A stretch of DNA of 64,000 nucleotides from Limiplasma sp036652695. Its GTDB lineage: Bacteria > Bacillota > Clostridia > Christensenellales > Aristaeellaceae. The DNA is taken from NCBI GenBank assembly GCA_036652695.1, contig JAVVVJ010000001.1:1-64000 (forward strand), in the 5' to 3' direction. Shown here one piece after another: positions 1 to 9,550 of the stretch (within the stretch, counting starts at the first letter, position 1; the number at the start of each line of letters is the position of its first letter). The translations under genes were made by a program, and so were the position numbers. Below the pieces are notes generated by a model that saw only the letters and a program-made list of their open reading frames with translations, was not told where the DNA came from and searched no databases.

Positions 1-16
1 TGTAAGGAGCTTGTTT

Positions 17-45
17 ATAATACCACTGTTTCGCCCTTGTGTCAA
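17..45 (-). promoter_or_regulatory. Sigma-A type promoter reading out of the window to the left
   Basis: On the minus strand a TTGACA -35 box and a TATTAT -10 box are separated by exactly 17 bases, with AT-rich DNA upstream. The gene it drives must lie beyond position 1. The rest of 1-240 holds nothing else I can recognise; it is the region downstream of uvrC. Confidence 0.6.
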
Positions 46-240
46 CACTTATTTTCATGTTTTTTTCAATAATCTTCAAACTTGTTTCCAAAACGCCGGA
101 AACCCTTATGCTGTATGGCTTTTAGCATTTCCCATCCTTCGCTTGCAGCACCGCGATATCGCTTTCCATTCGTGTTTCTTCTATATATACGGTATGCAAT
201 GATAGATGTATTCGCGTCATGGTGCTTGCTCGCCGCAGCC

Positions 241-2103
241 CTACGCCTTTCCCCGTTCCCGCGCATAGGCCGCGATTTTTGCCGCCAGCCCCTTGCTGAT
301 GCCCTCCACCGCGCAAAGCTCCTCCTCGCTGGCCGCGAAGATGGCCTTGACGCCCTTGAAATGGCGAATGAGCGCCATCTGCTTCTTTTCGCCAATGCCC
401 TCTATTTGGCTCAGCTCGCTTTGCAGACCGGCCTTGCCGCGCAGCGCGCGGTGGTGGGTGATGCCAAAGCGATGCGCCTCGTCACGCACGTGCTGGATCA
501 GGTGCAGGGCGTTGGATTGCCTGCCCAACAGGATCGGCTCTGCCTTTCCCGGCAGGTAGACCTCCTCAAAGCGCTTTGCGAGGCCGAACATCGGCACATT
601 CGCGCCCGCCTCCTCCATGGCGCGGTGCGCAAAGAGGAGCTGCTCCGGGCCGCCGTCGATCAGCACAACATCCGGGAGCTTTGAAAAGCTTCCTCCCTCC
701 AAGGCAAGCCCCGCCTCCTGACGGTCGTGCCGCTCCTTCAAGCCATGCGTAAAGCGCCGCGAGATCACCTCCGCCATGGAGGCAAAGTCATTTGCACCCT
801 CCACGGTTTTAATGCGGAAAATGCGGTAGGATTTTTTATCCGGCTGCCCACCCTCAAAAACCACCATGCTCGCCACGCTCAAAATGCCCTGCGTGTTGGA
901 GATATCATAGCCCTCGATGCGGCGCGGGAGCGTTGGCAGGCCAAGCTCCGCCTGTAGCTCCTCCATGGCCTGTATGGTGCGGGCGTTTTTCACAATTGCG
1001 CTCTGGCGATGCCGCAGCAGCGTATTTTCCGCGTTTTTAAGCGTCAGGCGCACCAAATCGGCCTTTTCGCCGCGCTGGGGGCACACAAGCGTCACCGCGC
1101 CCCCCTTGCGCTCACGCAGCCACTGCTCCAGCTCCTCGGTTGGCTCCGGCAGCGCCTGCACCAGCACATTGCGGGGGATCAGCAACGCATCATCATAATA
1201 CTGCGTCAAAAAACCCGCCAAGATCTGCTCCGGCTCTTCCATTCCACAGTTTTCCAACAAAAAGGCGCGCCCGCCCTCCATGCGCCCGGCACGGATATGC
1301 GTGAGCTGCACCATTGCGTCCTGCTCATCCGTTGCCACGGCCAGCACATCCTGTTCCACATCCCGGGTTTGAATGGCGTGCTGGCGCTCCATGAGCTGCT
1401 TTACATCGGCGATTTTATCCCGCAGCATGGCTGCCTGCTCGTATTCCATGCGCTCGCTGGCTGCGTTCATCTCCTTTGCCAGCTCGGCGAGCAGCTCGCG
1501 GGAATCGCCGTTTAAAAAGGCGATCACGCGCTTGAGCAGCTCCGCATAGACCTCCTCGCTCACCTTTCCCGCGCAGGGGGCAAGGCAGCGCCCTACCTGA
1601 TGATGCATACAAGGACGGCGCGGCGTCTTGAGTGGCAAAGCGAGGCTACAGGTGCGCAGGGGAAAAAACCTGCGCACCTCATCCATCACCTGTCTCACAG
1701 CCGTCGCGCCGATAAAGGGGCCAAAATAACGCGCGCCATCCCGCGCATCCATGCGTCGCGCCAGCGTAAGGCGCGGGTAGCGCTCCTGCGGATCAATGCG
1801 CAAATAGGGGTAGTGCTTATCATCCTTTAAGAGGATATTGTAAAAGGGTTGATGCTTTTTGATGAGGTTGCATTCCAGCGTAAGCGCCTCAAAATTGGTT
1901 TGGCAGAGCAGGAGGTCAAAGTCGTCCACGCGCGCGGCCATCGCCGCGACCTTCGGGGTATGCGAGCCATGAAAATACTGGCTCACGCGGTTTTTGAGGT
2001 TGACCGCCTTGCCCACATAGATGATTTCTCCCCCGCTCTTCATCAGGTAGCAGCCGGGGCTTTCCGGAAGCATCTTGATTTTATAGGCAAGCGTGGGATT
2101 CAT
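241..2103 (-). CDS. uvrC: UvrABC excinuclease subunit C
   Basis: Catalytic subunit of nucleotide excision repair; it makes the 3' and 5' incisions around a lesion held by UvrB. The 620 residues match the usual family length. In order: an N-terminal GIY-YIG nuclease (GCYLM at about residue 18, IIYVGKA at about 28), a UVR motif for UvrB contact at about 200-235, the RNase H-like endonuclease region (IEGYDISNTQG at about 390), and C-terminal helix-hairpin-helix repeats (IEGIGEKKQ and VEGISKGLA). A GAAAGG ribosome site lies about 12 bases before the ATG. It follows the VanW-like gene by 47 bases on the same strand, so the two may be co-transcribed. Confidence 0.97.
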   Translation of the reverse strand: MNPTLAYKIKMLPESPGCYLMKSGGEIIYVGKAVNLKNRVSQYFHGSHTPKVAAMAARVDDFDLLLCQTNFEALTLECNLIKKHQPFYNILLKDDKHYPYLRIDPQERYPRLTLARRMDARDGARYFGPFIGATAVRQVMDEVRRFFPLRTCSLALPLKTPRRPCMHHQVGRCLAPCAGKVSEEVYAELLKRVIAFLNGDSRELLAELAKEMNAASERMEYEQAAMLRDKIADVKQLMERQHAIQTRDVEQDVLAVATDEQDAMVQLTHIRAGRMEGGRAFLLENCGMEEPEQILAGFLTQYYDDALLIPRNVLVQALPEPTEELEQWLRERKGGAVTLVCPQRGEKADLVRLTLKNAENTLLRHRQSAIVKNARTIQAMEELQAELGLPTLPRRIEGYDISNTQGILSVASMVVFEGGQPDKKSYRIFRIKTVEGANDFASMAEVISRRFTHGLKERHDRQEAGLALEGGSFSKLPDVVLIDGGPEQLLFAHRAMEEAGANVPMFGLAKRFEEVYLPGKAEPILLGRQSNALHLIQHVRDEAHRFGITHHRALRGKAGLQSELSQIEGIGEKKQMALIRHFKGVKAIFAASEEELCAVEGISKGLAAKIAAYARERGKA

Positions 2104-2150
2104 GCTGATAACCGACCTTTCAAAACCGCGGCATGTTTTTTTCCCCGCGT

Positions 2151-3650
2151 TTAGTTCTCCCGGAAAATGCAGCAGGTCAATACGCCATCGCTGATGAAGA
2201 ACTGGTAGCGGATGGCGAAGGGCAGCGTGTTGGTCAACGAAAGGTTGATATCGCCGCCGCCCACCGCCGCGTCAAAGCCAACCTTGCAGTAGTAAATCCC
2301 CACATCGGCATGCACCTTGCGGTGCGTGATCAAAATGGGAACCTGGATATTGGTGATGTAGAAGGTCGTGTTGACCTGGCAGGTGCCTCCACCATAGCCG
2401 CTCAGCGCCGTGGGGCTCATGATAGGCGCCTCGTGATAGCCGGTGGATTTGCTGTAGGGGCCAATGCATTCGTTCATTACAAAGCTTTCGCCCGGCTGGA
2501 GCACCGTGCCGCTGATCATGCTGGAGGAAAGGTAGATATTCCAATTGCGGCCTTGGTACATCAGGGTGCGTTCGCCGACCGCAAAAAAGGTGGTCATGGT
2601 GCTGATCAGATCGCCGGGCTTGGCTTCCTCATAGGGCACAACGGGCAGCAGGTACGCGACGTCCTCTTGCTTGATGTAGCCGGTGGTGCGCCAATAGGGC
2701 AGCGGATAGCGCCCCATCGCATCCAGCTCCTGCACGCATACGGCGGAGCCGGGGTTGATGGTTTTGAGGATGGAATGATCGGTTGCGCTATAGATATGAG
2801 TGATCTTATTCACAAATGCCAGCTGTGGATAAACCACCAGCCCGGGGATTTCGCCCGCGTAGGGATCAATGCGATCCCACTTGAACAGGCTGTCGCAGAG
2901 CACATAGCCATATTGCTTGCCATAGCGCACATAGCACCAGTCGCCATCCACATAGCTCACAACGCATTGCTCATAGGTGGGCACGGTGCCGATGCGGCGG
3001 CTGGTAATATCCTTTTGCTGATAGATAGCGGAGCGCTTGTAGCCATAGGCATAATATTTGCTTTGAAAGCCATTTTGATCATCCATGGCAAGCGCGCCAA
3101 GCGTATCGGCGGTCGGGGTCGCGATATGCTCCACGGCATCGCCCACGGCGGCAGACGCTTCATCGTACTCGCGGATATTCTCTAAATATTTTGTGTACAA
3201 ATAATAGACCGTATCGCCTTTTTTAGCGGTTGCCCATTCGCTTTGCACATCAATGAGGTAAACCGTCTCTCCCGCCGCGACGCTGCCGATGCTCATGGCG
3301 TTGTTTTCCGGCGTGCGGCGCATTTTAAGCGTGGAGATGGTCAAGGCGACGTATTTCACCGCGTTGGGGTCCAGCGATGCGGTGGGCTCAGCCTGCGGCG
3401 TAAGGGCTGGGGTTTGCGCGGGCGTGACCGTAGCTGTGTCCGCAGTGGGCCTTGCGGTTGCCAGCGGAATGCCCGTTGCTTCCGCGCTTTGCGGCTTCGC
3501 CGTAACCGCGCCTTCAGTGGGCGCGTTTTGCGTGGAGGGTTGGGTTTGCGCAGGTACAATCACATCCCCTTGTGCCAGCGCGGTCATGGGGGTAAGGGCA
3601 AGCAATGCCGCCAGCAGAGAAAGCGCAAAGCGGCGCATCAGCAGTTTCAT
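2151..3650 (-). CDS. Secreted VanW-family protein with SH3-like repeats
   Basis: A 499-residue exported protein. Residues 1-26 form a signal peptide (MKLLMRRFALSLLAALLAL onward). A Pro/Thr/Ala-rich linker to about residue 95 is followed by about three SH3-like segments (about 97-155, 185-250 and 275-340) of the kind that bind cell wall. The C-terminal 130 residues carry the VanW core: NWNIYLSS, LQPGESFVMNE, then YGGGTCQVNTTFY and a final beta-rich segment. VanW proteins occur in vancomycin-resistance clusters and widely in Clostridia, but their biochemical role is unsettled; wall-associated function is inferred. It has its own promoter and lies upstream of uvrC. No resistance cluster surrounds it, so I do not call it a resistance gene. 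Confidence 0.85.
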   Translation of the reverse strand: MKLLMRRFALSLLAALLALTPMTALAQGDVIVPAQTQPSTQNAPTEGAVTAKPQSAEATGIPLATARPTADTATVTPAQTPALTPQAEPTASLDPNAVKYVALTISTLKMRRTPENNAMSIGSVAAGETVYLIDVQSEWATAKKGDTVYYLYTKYLENIREYDEASAAVGDAVEHIATPTADTLGALAMDDQNGFQSKYYAYGYKRSAIYQQKDITSRRIGTVPTYEQCVVSYVDGDWCYVRYGKQYGYVLCDSLFKWDRIDPYAGEIPGLVVYPQLAFVNKITHIYSATDHSILKTINPGSAVCVQELDAMGRYPLPYWRTTGYIKQEDVAYLLPVVPYEEAKPGDLISTMTTFFAVGERTLMYQGRNWNIYLSSSMISGTVLQPGESFVMNECIGPYSKSTGYHEAPIMSPTALSGYGGGTCQVNTTFYITNIQVPILITHRKVHADVGIYYCKVGFDAAVGGGDINLSLTNTLPFAIRYQFFISDGVLTCCIFREN

Positions 3651-3718
3651 CTTCTTTTCGTGCTCCCATCTGTATTTAGATATGGTGCGGATTGCCGAAT
3701 ATGGTAATTCGCCAACTT

Positions 3719-3748
3719 ATTATATAAGTGAAAGCAAGCGTTCGTCAA
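3719..3748 (-). promoter_or_regulatory. Promoter of the VanW-like gene
   Basis: Minus strand: TTGACG, 18-base spacer, TATAAT, about 70 bases before the VanW-like start codon. Confidence 0.6.
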
Positions 3749-3803
3749 TAGGCGTTTTAGGTGAGCAGTGGGCGTGGCGGAGCGCCCGCTGTCAAAACCG
3801 CCA

Positions 3804-3832
3804 TGGACAAATTTTCAAAAATGTTGTATAGT
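3804..3832 (+). promoter_or_regulatory. Promoter of the GGDEF-EAL gene
   Basis: Plus strand: TGGACA, 17-base spacer, TATAGT, about 68 bases before the ATG at 3900. Together with the minus-strand promoter it makes 3651-3899 a divergent control region. Confidence 0.5.
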
Positions 3833-3899
3833 GAAACTGGAAATGGGGAATGTAGGACATTCCTTTTTTGATCTCCCATCCGTTTTGGAGGTGCAGAAG

Positions 3900-6875
3900 A
3901 TGACCGCAATAAGCCGAGCCCTTTGCGCCTTGTTTGTTCTTTTGCTGCTATGCTCCCTCGGCAGCGCTTTTGCTGCCGAAGCGCCATCAGCGGCTTCTCC
4001 CGCGCGCATCGTGCGCGTTGGGGTGTACGAAAACGAAGGTTTTTTTACCATCCGTCCCGATGGCACGCGCAGCGGCAGGCTCGCCCAGCTCTACGATGAA
4101 CTGCTTCCTTATACCGATTGGCAGTATGAATGGGTCGTTGGCAACTGGCAGCAATGCATGTCGTGGGTTCAAAGCGGCGTGGTAGATCTCGTTGGCACCG
4201 TGATCAAGCAGCCGCAGCGGGAGAGCGCCATGGATTTTTCCGCATTGAGCTGCGGCACCAGCCACACGCACCTCATTGCCCTGCGCTCCAATCACGAGCT
4301 TACTGCCGCCGCGCTCAACGCGCACGGGCTGCTTCGCGTGGGAACGCTGTTTTCCAGCGCGCTTGCGGATAACTGGAGCACCTATGCGCAAGCGCATAAC
4401 ATTAACACCACTCTCACGCGTTACGCAAACGAGCGGGAAATGAACGACGCGCTGTTTAACGGCGAGATTGACGCGCTGTTAAACAACCGCCCGCCTGTGA
4501 TTTCCGGCATGCGCGACGTGCTGGATTTTTCCCCCCAGCCCTTTTATTTTGCCGTTGGCAAGGGCAATGACGCTTTGCTTGGGGAGCTGAACGCGGCGCT
4601 AAAAGCGCTTGCGCAGGTGAAACCGAGCTACGGCATCGATATGGACTGTAAGCCCATGCCCATCGCCCGCATCGCCCGCAGCTGGCAAAGCAGTGAATTG
4701 AACTTTATTGAAACCAGCGCGCCGATTTGCGTCGCGCTGGTGGATAACCTGCCCAGCGTAAGCCAGTACGATCCCAAGACCGATACGTTCAGCGGCATCG
4801 CTTTCGATTTTTTGGAGCTGATCAGCCGCAAAACAGGGCTTCGCTTTACGTACCTGCCCTATGCGGTGGATTCCGCGCCGGATGAGGCGGCGCAGATCAT
4901 TGCGCCGGTTGTCCAATCCATCGCGCTTTCGCTTCCCGCGCAATACGCGCTTTCCAATGCGATCATGGACAGCCGCATGCTCTGCCTCACCCGCATCGGC
5001 TATCTGCCTTCCGAAAAAGAAAATTTCATCATCGCGCTCTGCCGAGACATGCGGTTTATGGAGCCTTTTTTTCAAAGCCGCTTTCCAAACGCGGTGTTGC
5101 TTTATTACCCTAGCACCAAGCAGGCGCTCACCGCCGTTTCCAATGCCAACGCCGATTTGTGCTTCGCCAACGAGCTGGTATCCTCCTCGCTTTTGCAAAG
5201 CCCCTACCTAAACGATCTCATCATCTGCCACACCTACCAGTATGATGAGCTGATCTGCTTTGCCCTTACCCAGAACAATGATATGCTCCTCAGCGTTCTC
5301 AACCGCGCGCTTGGCGAGATCACCGAGGAGGAGCGCACCGCCATTTTGATCAAAAACACGGTGGGCGCCACCCATCCCTACACCCTTGGCGAGCAGCTAT
5401 ATGCCAACCGCACGCTGCTGTTTTTCATTTTAGGCGCCGCCATCCTTTTCGTGGCTCTCATCTACTTTTATTTGACGAACTGCGCCCGCGAGCATCAGCG
5501 CATCCACGTCGCGCTGATGGAAAAAGAGGCCAGCGAAAATGCCAACCGAGAGCTGGAGGAAATCAACCTCAATGAGCACCGCAACAATCGCGTTTTGCTC
5601 AAGCAAGCAAATTTTAGCGAAAAGGCCGGCATCTTTAACCGCCGCGGCTTTATAGAGGCTACGCGCAAGCTCTTGGATACCTATCCCGATGTTCAGTTTA
5701 CCATGATGATGCTGGAATTGGTGCGCTTCCGCGCCTTCTGCGAGCTTTTTGGCTATCAGGAGGGTGACCGCTTGATTGCCTCCATCGGCATTACGCTGCG
5801 GGATAGCTACCTCCGCTCTAGCGCCGTTTATGGTCACTTGGAGGATTGCTCCTTTGCGATCTGCCTGCCCAGCAACAGCCTTTCCGCCGATGAGCTGCTA
5901 AAGAAGCTGGACACCTGCTTTCGCAATGCTCCGCACGAGTACGACCTTGTTATGCGGCTAGGCTGCGCCGTTGCCGATGACCCCACCATCAGTGTAAGCA
6001 TGCTGATGGAAAACGCCTTTCTGGCGCTTCGCGAGGCAAAAGCGGCGCAGTTCACGCGCTGCGCCGTTTACGATGAGGCGCTGAGCGCCCGCATGAAGCT
6101 GACGCATAGCATTCTCACCGACCTGCCCGCCGCTCTGCGTGAAAGGCAATTTCAAGTATACTATCAGCCGCAATACAGCTTGCGCACCAACCAGCTCACC
6201 GGCATGGAAGCGCTTGCGCGCTGGATTCACCCGGAATACGGCATCATTTCCCCCGGGATCTTCATCCCGCTTCTGGAACAAAACGGCCTCATCACGCGCC
6301 TTAGCGAGTACATACGCGATGAAGTGATTCGCCAGATCTGCGAGTGGAAGGTGGAGCTTGGCAGGGAAGTCAGCGTATCCATCAACGTTTCCCGTGTGGA
6401 TACCTTTGCAACGGGCTTTACCGAGCAGCTCACCCGCCAAATGGACCTGCACGGCCTTGACCACCGCCTGCTCCGGTTGGAAATCACCGAAACCGCCTAC
6501 ATCCAAAACGAGGCGCATATCTGCCGCGTTGTCACCGAGCTTCGCAAAGCAGGCTTCCGCGTAGAGATGGACGACTTTGGAAGCGGCTATTCCTCCCTCA
6601 ACACGCTCAAGGACCTGCCCGTTGACCTGCTCAAGCTGGATATGAAGTTCATGATGAACACCCAGAACGAGCGCGGCAACATCATTTTGATCGCCGTTGT
6701 GGAAATGGCAAAGCGCATGGGTCTGCCCATGATCGCCGAAGGTGTGGAAACGCGCGAGCAGGTGGATTTTCTGCGCAGCATCGGCTGCGAGTGCATGCAG
6801 GGCTACTACTGCCACCGTCCCATGCCTGCCCATGACATGACCGCGCTGCTGCGTGCCGACGCCCTAGCGCAATAG
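3900..6875 (+). CDS. Membrane sensor with two solute-binding domains, degenerate GGDEF and EAL domains
   Basis: Predicted cyclic-di-GMP phosphodiesterase that senses an extracellular ligand. The ATG at 3900 is preferred to upstream in-frame starts because GGAGGTG lies just before it and a signal peptide follows at once. About 991 residues: signal peptide 1-26; two SBP_bac_3-like domains at about 30-270 and 275-500; one transmembrane helix at about 504-528; a linker; a GGDEF fold at about 570-720; and an EAL domain at about 740-985. The GGDEF signature has decayed to HLEDCSF, so cyclase activity is unlikely. The EAL domain keeps EALAR, ITET, DDFGSGYSS, LKLD and AEGVET, so hydrolysis of c-di-GMP is plausible. 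The EamA transporter gene follows after 36 bases. Confidence 0.93.
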   Translation: MTAISRALCALFVLLLLCSLGSAFAAEAPSAASPARIVRVGVYENEGFFTIRPDGTRSGRLAQLYDELLPYTDWQYEWVVGNWQQCMSWVQSGVVDLVGTVIKQPQRESAMDFSALSCGTSHTHLIALRSNHELTAAALNAHGLLRVGTLFSSALADNWSTYAQAHNINTTLTRYANEREMNDALFNGEIDALLNNRPPVISGMRDVLDFSPQPFYFAVGKGNDALLGELNAALKALAQVKPSYGIDMDCKPMPIARIARSWQSSELNFIETSAPICVALVDNLPSVSQYDPKTDTFSGIAFDFLELISRKTGLRFTYLPYAVDSAPDEAAQIIAPVVQSIALSLPAQYALSNAIMDSRMLCLTRIGYLPSEKENFIIALCRDMRFMEPFFQSRFPNAVLLYYPSTKQALTAVSNANADLCFANELVSSSLLQSPYLNDLIICHTYQYDELICFALTQNNDMLLSVLNRALGEITEEERTAILIKNTVGATHPYTLGEQLYANRTLLFFILGAAILFVALIYFYLTNCAREHQRIHVALMEKEASENANRELEEINLNEHRNNRVLLKQANFSEKAGIFNRRGFIEATRKLLDTYPDVQFTMMMLELVRFRAFCELFGYQEGDRLIASIGITLRDSYLRSSAVYGHLEDCSFAICLPSNSLSADELLKKLDTCFRNAPHEYDLVMRLGCAVADDPTISVSMLMENAFLALREAKAAQFTRCAVYDEALSARMKLTHSILTDLPAALRERQFQVYYQPQYSLRTNQLTGMEALARWIHPEYGIISPGIFIPLLEQNGLITRLSEYIRDEVIRQICEWKVELGREVSVSINVSRVDTFATGFTEQLTRQMDLHGLDHRLLRLEITETAYIQNEAHICRVVTELRKAGFRVEMDDFGSGYSSLNTLKDLPVDLLKLDMKFMMNTQNERGNIILIAVVEMAKRMGLPMIAEGVETREQVDFLRSIGCECMQGYYCHRPMPAHDMTALLRADALAQ

Positions 6876-6911
6876 GCACAGCGCTCGCTGAAGAAAGGAC
6901 CTGAACCGCCC

Positions 6912-7844
6912 ATGAAACGCTCCTCCCGCGCCAACCTTTTGCTGCTGCTTACCGCCATGATTTGGGGCGCCGCCTTTGTGGCGCAGGATGTAGCCGCCGA
7001 CAGCCTGCCTCCTTTTTCCTTCAACAGCGCGCGTATGCTGCTCGCCGCGCTCACGCTGCTCCCCGTAGTTTTCCTCATGGATCGTAAGGCCGCTCGCGCA
7101 CCCGCCGCCGCAGCGCCGCAGCTCGGCGATGCGATTCCCTTTGCCCGCATGAACCGCAAGCAATGGCACACCTTAATGCTTGGCGGCCTCTGCTGCGGCG
7201 TGATGCTCGCCCTGGGAAGCTGCTTTCAGCAGCTGGGCTTTCAGATGGGCGCTAGCGCGGGCAAGGCGGGCTTTGTGACCGCCCTGTACATTGTGCTCGT
7301 GCCCATCCTCGGCCTCTTATGGGGCAAGCGGGTGCGAAAGCTGCTGTGGGCAGCGGTAGCCATCTGTGCCGTTGGGCTATACCTGCTGTGCATCCATGAC
7401 GGGTTTCGCATCGAGCCTTGCGACGTTTTCCTCATTCTCTGTGCGCTGAGCTTTTCCGGCCATATTTTGGTGGTTGATTATTTCAGCCGTCACACGGACT
7501 GCGTCAAGCTGAGCTGTATGCAATTCTTTGTGGTTGCCATCCTCTGCGGCGTTCTTGCCGCCTTTTACGAGCGTCCCACCCTACAGGGGCTCATTCGCTG
7601 CGTCATTCCCATCCTCTATTCCGGCATGCTCAGCGGAGCGATGGGCTACACACTGCAAATCGTGGCTCAAAAGGATTCCGATCCCACCGTTGCCTCCCTC
7701 ATCATGAGCTTGGAAAGCTTCTTTGCGGTTCTCGCGGCTTGGCTCATCCTTGGCGATCAAATGAGCCCCCGCGAATACCTCGGCTGCTTTGCCATGATGG
7801 TAGGCATTATCATCTCTCAGCTCCGCCCAAGGCAAAAGCGCTGA
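6912..7844 (+). CDS. EamA/DMT-family transporter
   Basis: A 310-residue integral membrane protein of the drug/metabolite transporter superfamily, with about ten hydrophobic helices in two homologous halves. The N-terminus (LLLLLTAMIWGAAFVAQ) is typical of EamA proteins. The second half contains the usual PTVASLIMSLESFFAVLAAW segment and ends GIIISQ followed by basic residues. Family members export metabolites or amino acids; the substrate here cannot be told. The start has an AAAGGA ribosome site. The 36-base spacing to the GGDEF-EAL gene suggests co-transcription. Confidence 0.9.
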   Translation: MKRSSRANLLLLLTAMIWGAAFVAQDVAADSLPPFSFNSARMLLAALTLLPVVFLMDRKAARAPAAAAPQLGDAIPFARMNRKQWHTLMLGGLCCGVMLALGSCFQQLGFQMGASAGKAGFVTALYIVLVPILGLLWGKRVRKLLWAAVAICAVGLYLLCIHDGFRIEPCDVFLILCALSFSGHILVVDYFSRHTDCVKLSCMQFFVVAILCGVLAAFYERPTLQGLIRCVIPILYSGMLSGAMGYTLQIVAQKDSDPTVASLIMSLESFFAVLAAWLILGDQMSPREYLGCFAMMVGIIISQLRPRQKR

Positions 7845-7851
7845 ACCCCTA

Positions 7852-7896
7852 ATACTAAATAGCCATGCCGCAACATGCGGCATGGCTATTTAGTAT
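7852..7896. terminator. Perfect 21-bp hairpin between convergent genes
   Basis: Arms 7852-7872 and 7876-7896 are perfectly complementary around a 3-base loop. It lies between the end of the EamA gene (+) and the end of the next minus-strand gene, so it probably works in both directions, although there is no long T tract. Confidence 0.75.
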
Positions 7897-7953
7897 AACC
7901 GCGCCTTTGCCTTGCGCTCTTTATTTTTTTTGCTTATCGCAACTCCAAGCTCT

Positions 7954-9340
7954 CTATTTTACCGTAATTTTGCAGCTTACGCCGCCATCCGTCCATGTGC
8001 CGTTTTCATCCCGCACATAGGCGTATACATTGCCCTCGTATGCCGTATCCAGCGTTACTTGATACGTCCACAAAATGCCATCGCCTTCCTTTACGCTTTC
8101 CACAGCGGCGGGCATTGCATAGCCCTGCTCGTTCATCAAACGAATGCCCGCCACCTCGGCAGTGGTTTTCAGCATGAATTTGATGGTTGCAGGCACGCTC
8201 GCGGTTTCCGTATTGGCAGAAAAGCTACTTACCTGCGCCGCCTTTGGCGTAATCGCAGGCTCGATGCTACCCTGCGTAACGGTTTCGCCCCCATTGAAAA
8301 TTGCCGGAAGCGAATCGCCCATTGGCCGCATTTGGGCATTGCCCAGCAACCCGTTCAGCGTGCCCGTTGCCCACAGCGCCACGCCGATTGCCAGCAGCAA
8401 GGCCACAGCCAGCAGCGTGATCCATAGCCCCTTGTGGTTCTTTTTCTGCGGCATCAGCGCCGCGAAGGATACCGGCGTTGGCGTGGCCATGCGGCTTGTG
8501 GGCACAGCGTCCTCGCGAAGCTCATCCGTCATATCCTCATCGCTCACCGCATGCTCAATGTCATACGCGGTGCCGCTGCGTTGCGCGGGTTGCGCGCCGG
8601 TTCGCGAAGCGGCGCTTTGATAATCCATCAGCGCATTTTCGTTAAGCCCCTGCGGATACCGCGAATCGGGGTACATGGAGTGCTCCTCCAGCGGCGGCAG
8701 CTGCATAGGCTGCACAGGCTGCATAGGTTGCATGGGCTGCATGGGTTGCGCATAGAGGGACTGCTGCGCGTACATGGGTTGCGCGGCCTGCGCAGCCACG
8801 GGCGCTGGTATGTCCCGCGCCGTCCGCTCCGCAAAAGGCCTTGCCGCATCGGGCTGCTCCGCACGGCTTCGCCGATGCTTCTCCATACCCGTATCAAGCG
8901 TTTGCTCCCTTGGAAGGTCTTTAGAAACCGCCTCAGCATGCGCTTGCTCCGCCGGGGGCAGCTCGTTTCTAGTCTGCTCGCTCATGCGGCTGCGGCGGCG
9001 CGGCAAAGCTTGCCCCGCAACGGGGGGCATTTCCTCGCTGATGGGCGNNNNNNNNNNNNNNNNNNNNNNNNNNNNNNNNNNNNNNNNNNNNNNNNNNNNN
9101 NNNNNNNNNNNNNNNNNNNNNNNNNNNNNNNNNNNNNNNNNNNNNNNCCGCGCGGCTTTGCGCCCGCTCTACAACGCGATAGGGCTGCGGCTCGTTCGGC
9201 AGATAATAAGGCGCATTTGCGTCCTGCTGATGCTGCGGCGCAGACACGCATTTAGGGCGCAAGCCATCCGCACCCATCGGGCGCATTAAAGCTCTCGTTT
9301 GCGCCTGTGCCTTTTGCTCTTCATGCTGTGCGCTCGTCAT
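7954..9340 (-). CDS. Single-pass membrane protein with QPM repeats, interrupted by an assembly gap
   Basis: No family recognised. The best start is the ATG at 9340, preceded by GGAGG; the reading continues into the run of N and re-emerges in a different frame, which is expected if the 100 N are a placeholder. After the gap come a charged, Gln/Pro/Met-rich cytoplasmic part with a tandem QPM repeat near 8700-8745, one transmembrane helix (LLAVALLLAIGVALWATG, about 8370-8425), then an extracellular C-terminal domain of about 90 residues resembling an Ig or fibronectin-type fold (VYAYVRDENGTWTDGG). The topology is like that of a regulatory or zinc-ribbon-type membrane protein, but I assign no function. 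The real length is unknown. Confidence 0.6.
9048..9147. other. Assembly gap of 100 N
   Basis: Exactly 100 N, the customary placeholder length, inside the preceding coding region. The frame differs on the two sides, so the true gap is not 100 bases. Confidence 0.98.
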
Positions 9341-9471
9341 TCGCTGTATCCTCCCTTAATCGCCTAAAGCTGGCTATCTTTCAAAAGCGTGGTTCTGTCA
9401 ATGATTATATCACATGCAACGCTCTTTTGTCATGTATCCTGCAAACGGCGCGCGGAAAAGCAAAAATCCGC

Positions 9472-9512
9472 AAAAAGGTCGGCTAAGGTTTCACGCCTAG
9501 CCGACCTTTTTT
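9472..9512 (-). terminator. Rho-independent terminator of the MarR-BCCT-ABC operon
   Basis: A stem built on AAAGGTCGGCTA and TAGCCGACCTTT with a short loop and A/T runs on both sides, about 40 bases after the stop codon of the solute-binding protein gene. Confidence 0.85.
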
Positions 9513-9550
9513 GCTTTCCAGCACAGCGCTCCCTACACTGTGCCTACCGT

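Noticed and set aside
2133..3185. Long open frame of about 350 codons on the plus strand
   Set aside because: Opposite the VanW-like gene, whose signal peptide, SH3 segments and VanW core are convincing.
2151..3650. Vancomycin-resistance gene
   Set aside because: VanW alone does not give resistance and no vanHAX, vanR or vanS genes are near.
8695..8765. Short tandem DNA repeat suggestive of a regulatory array
   Set aside because: In-frame QPM codons of the membrane protein gene.
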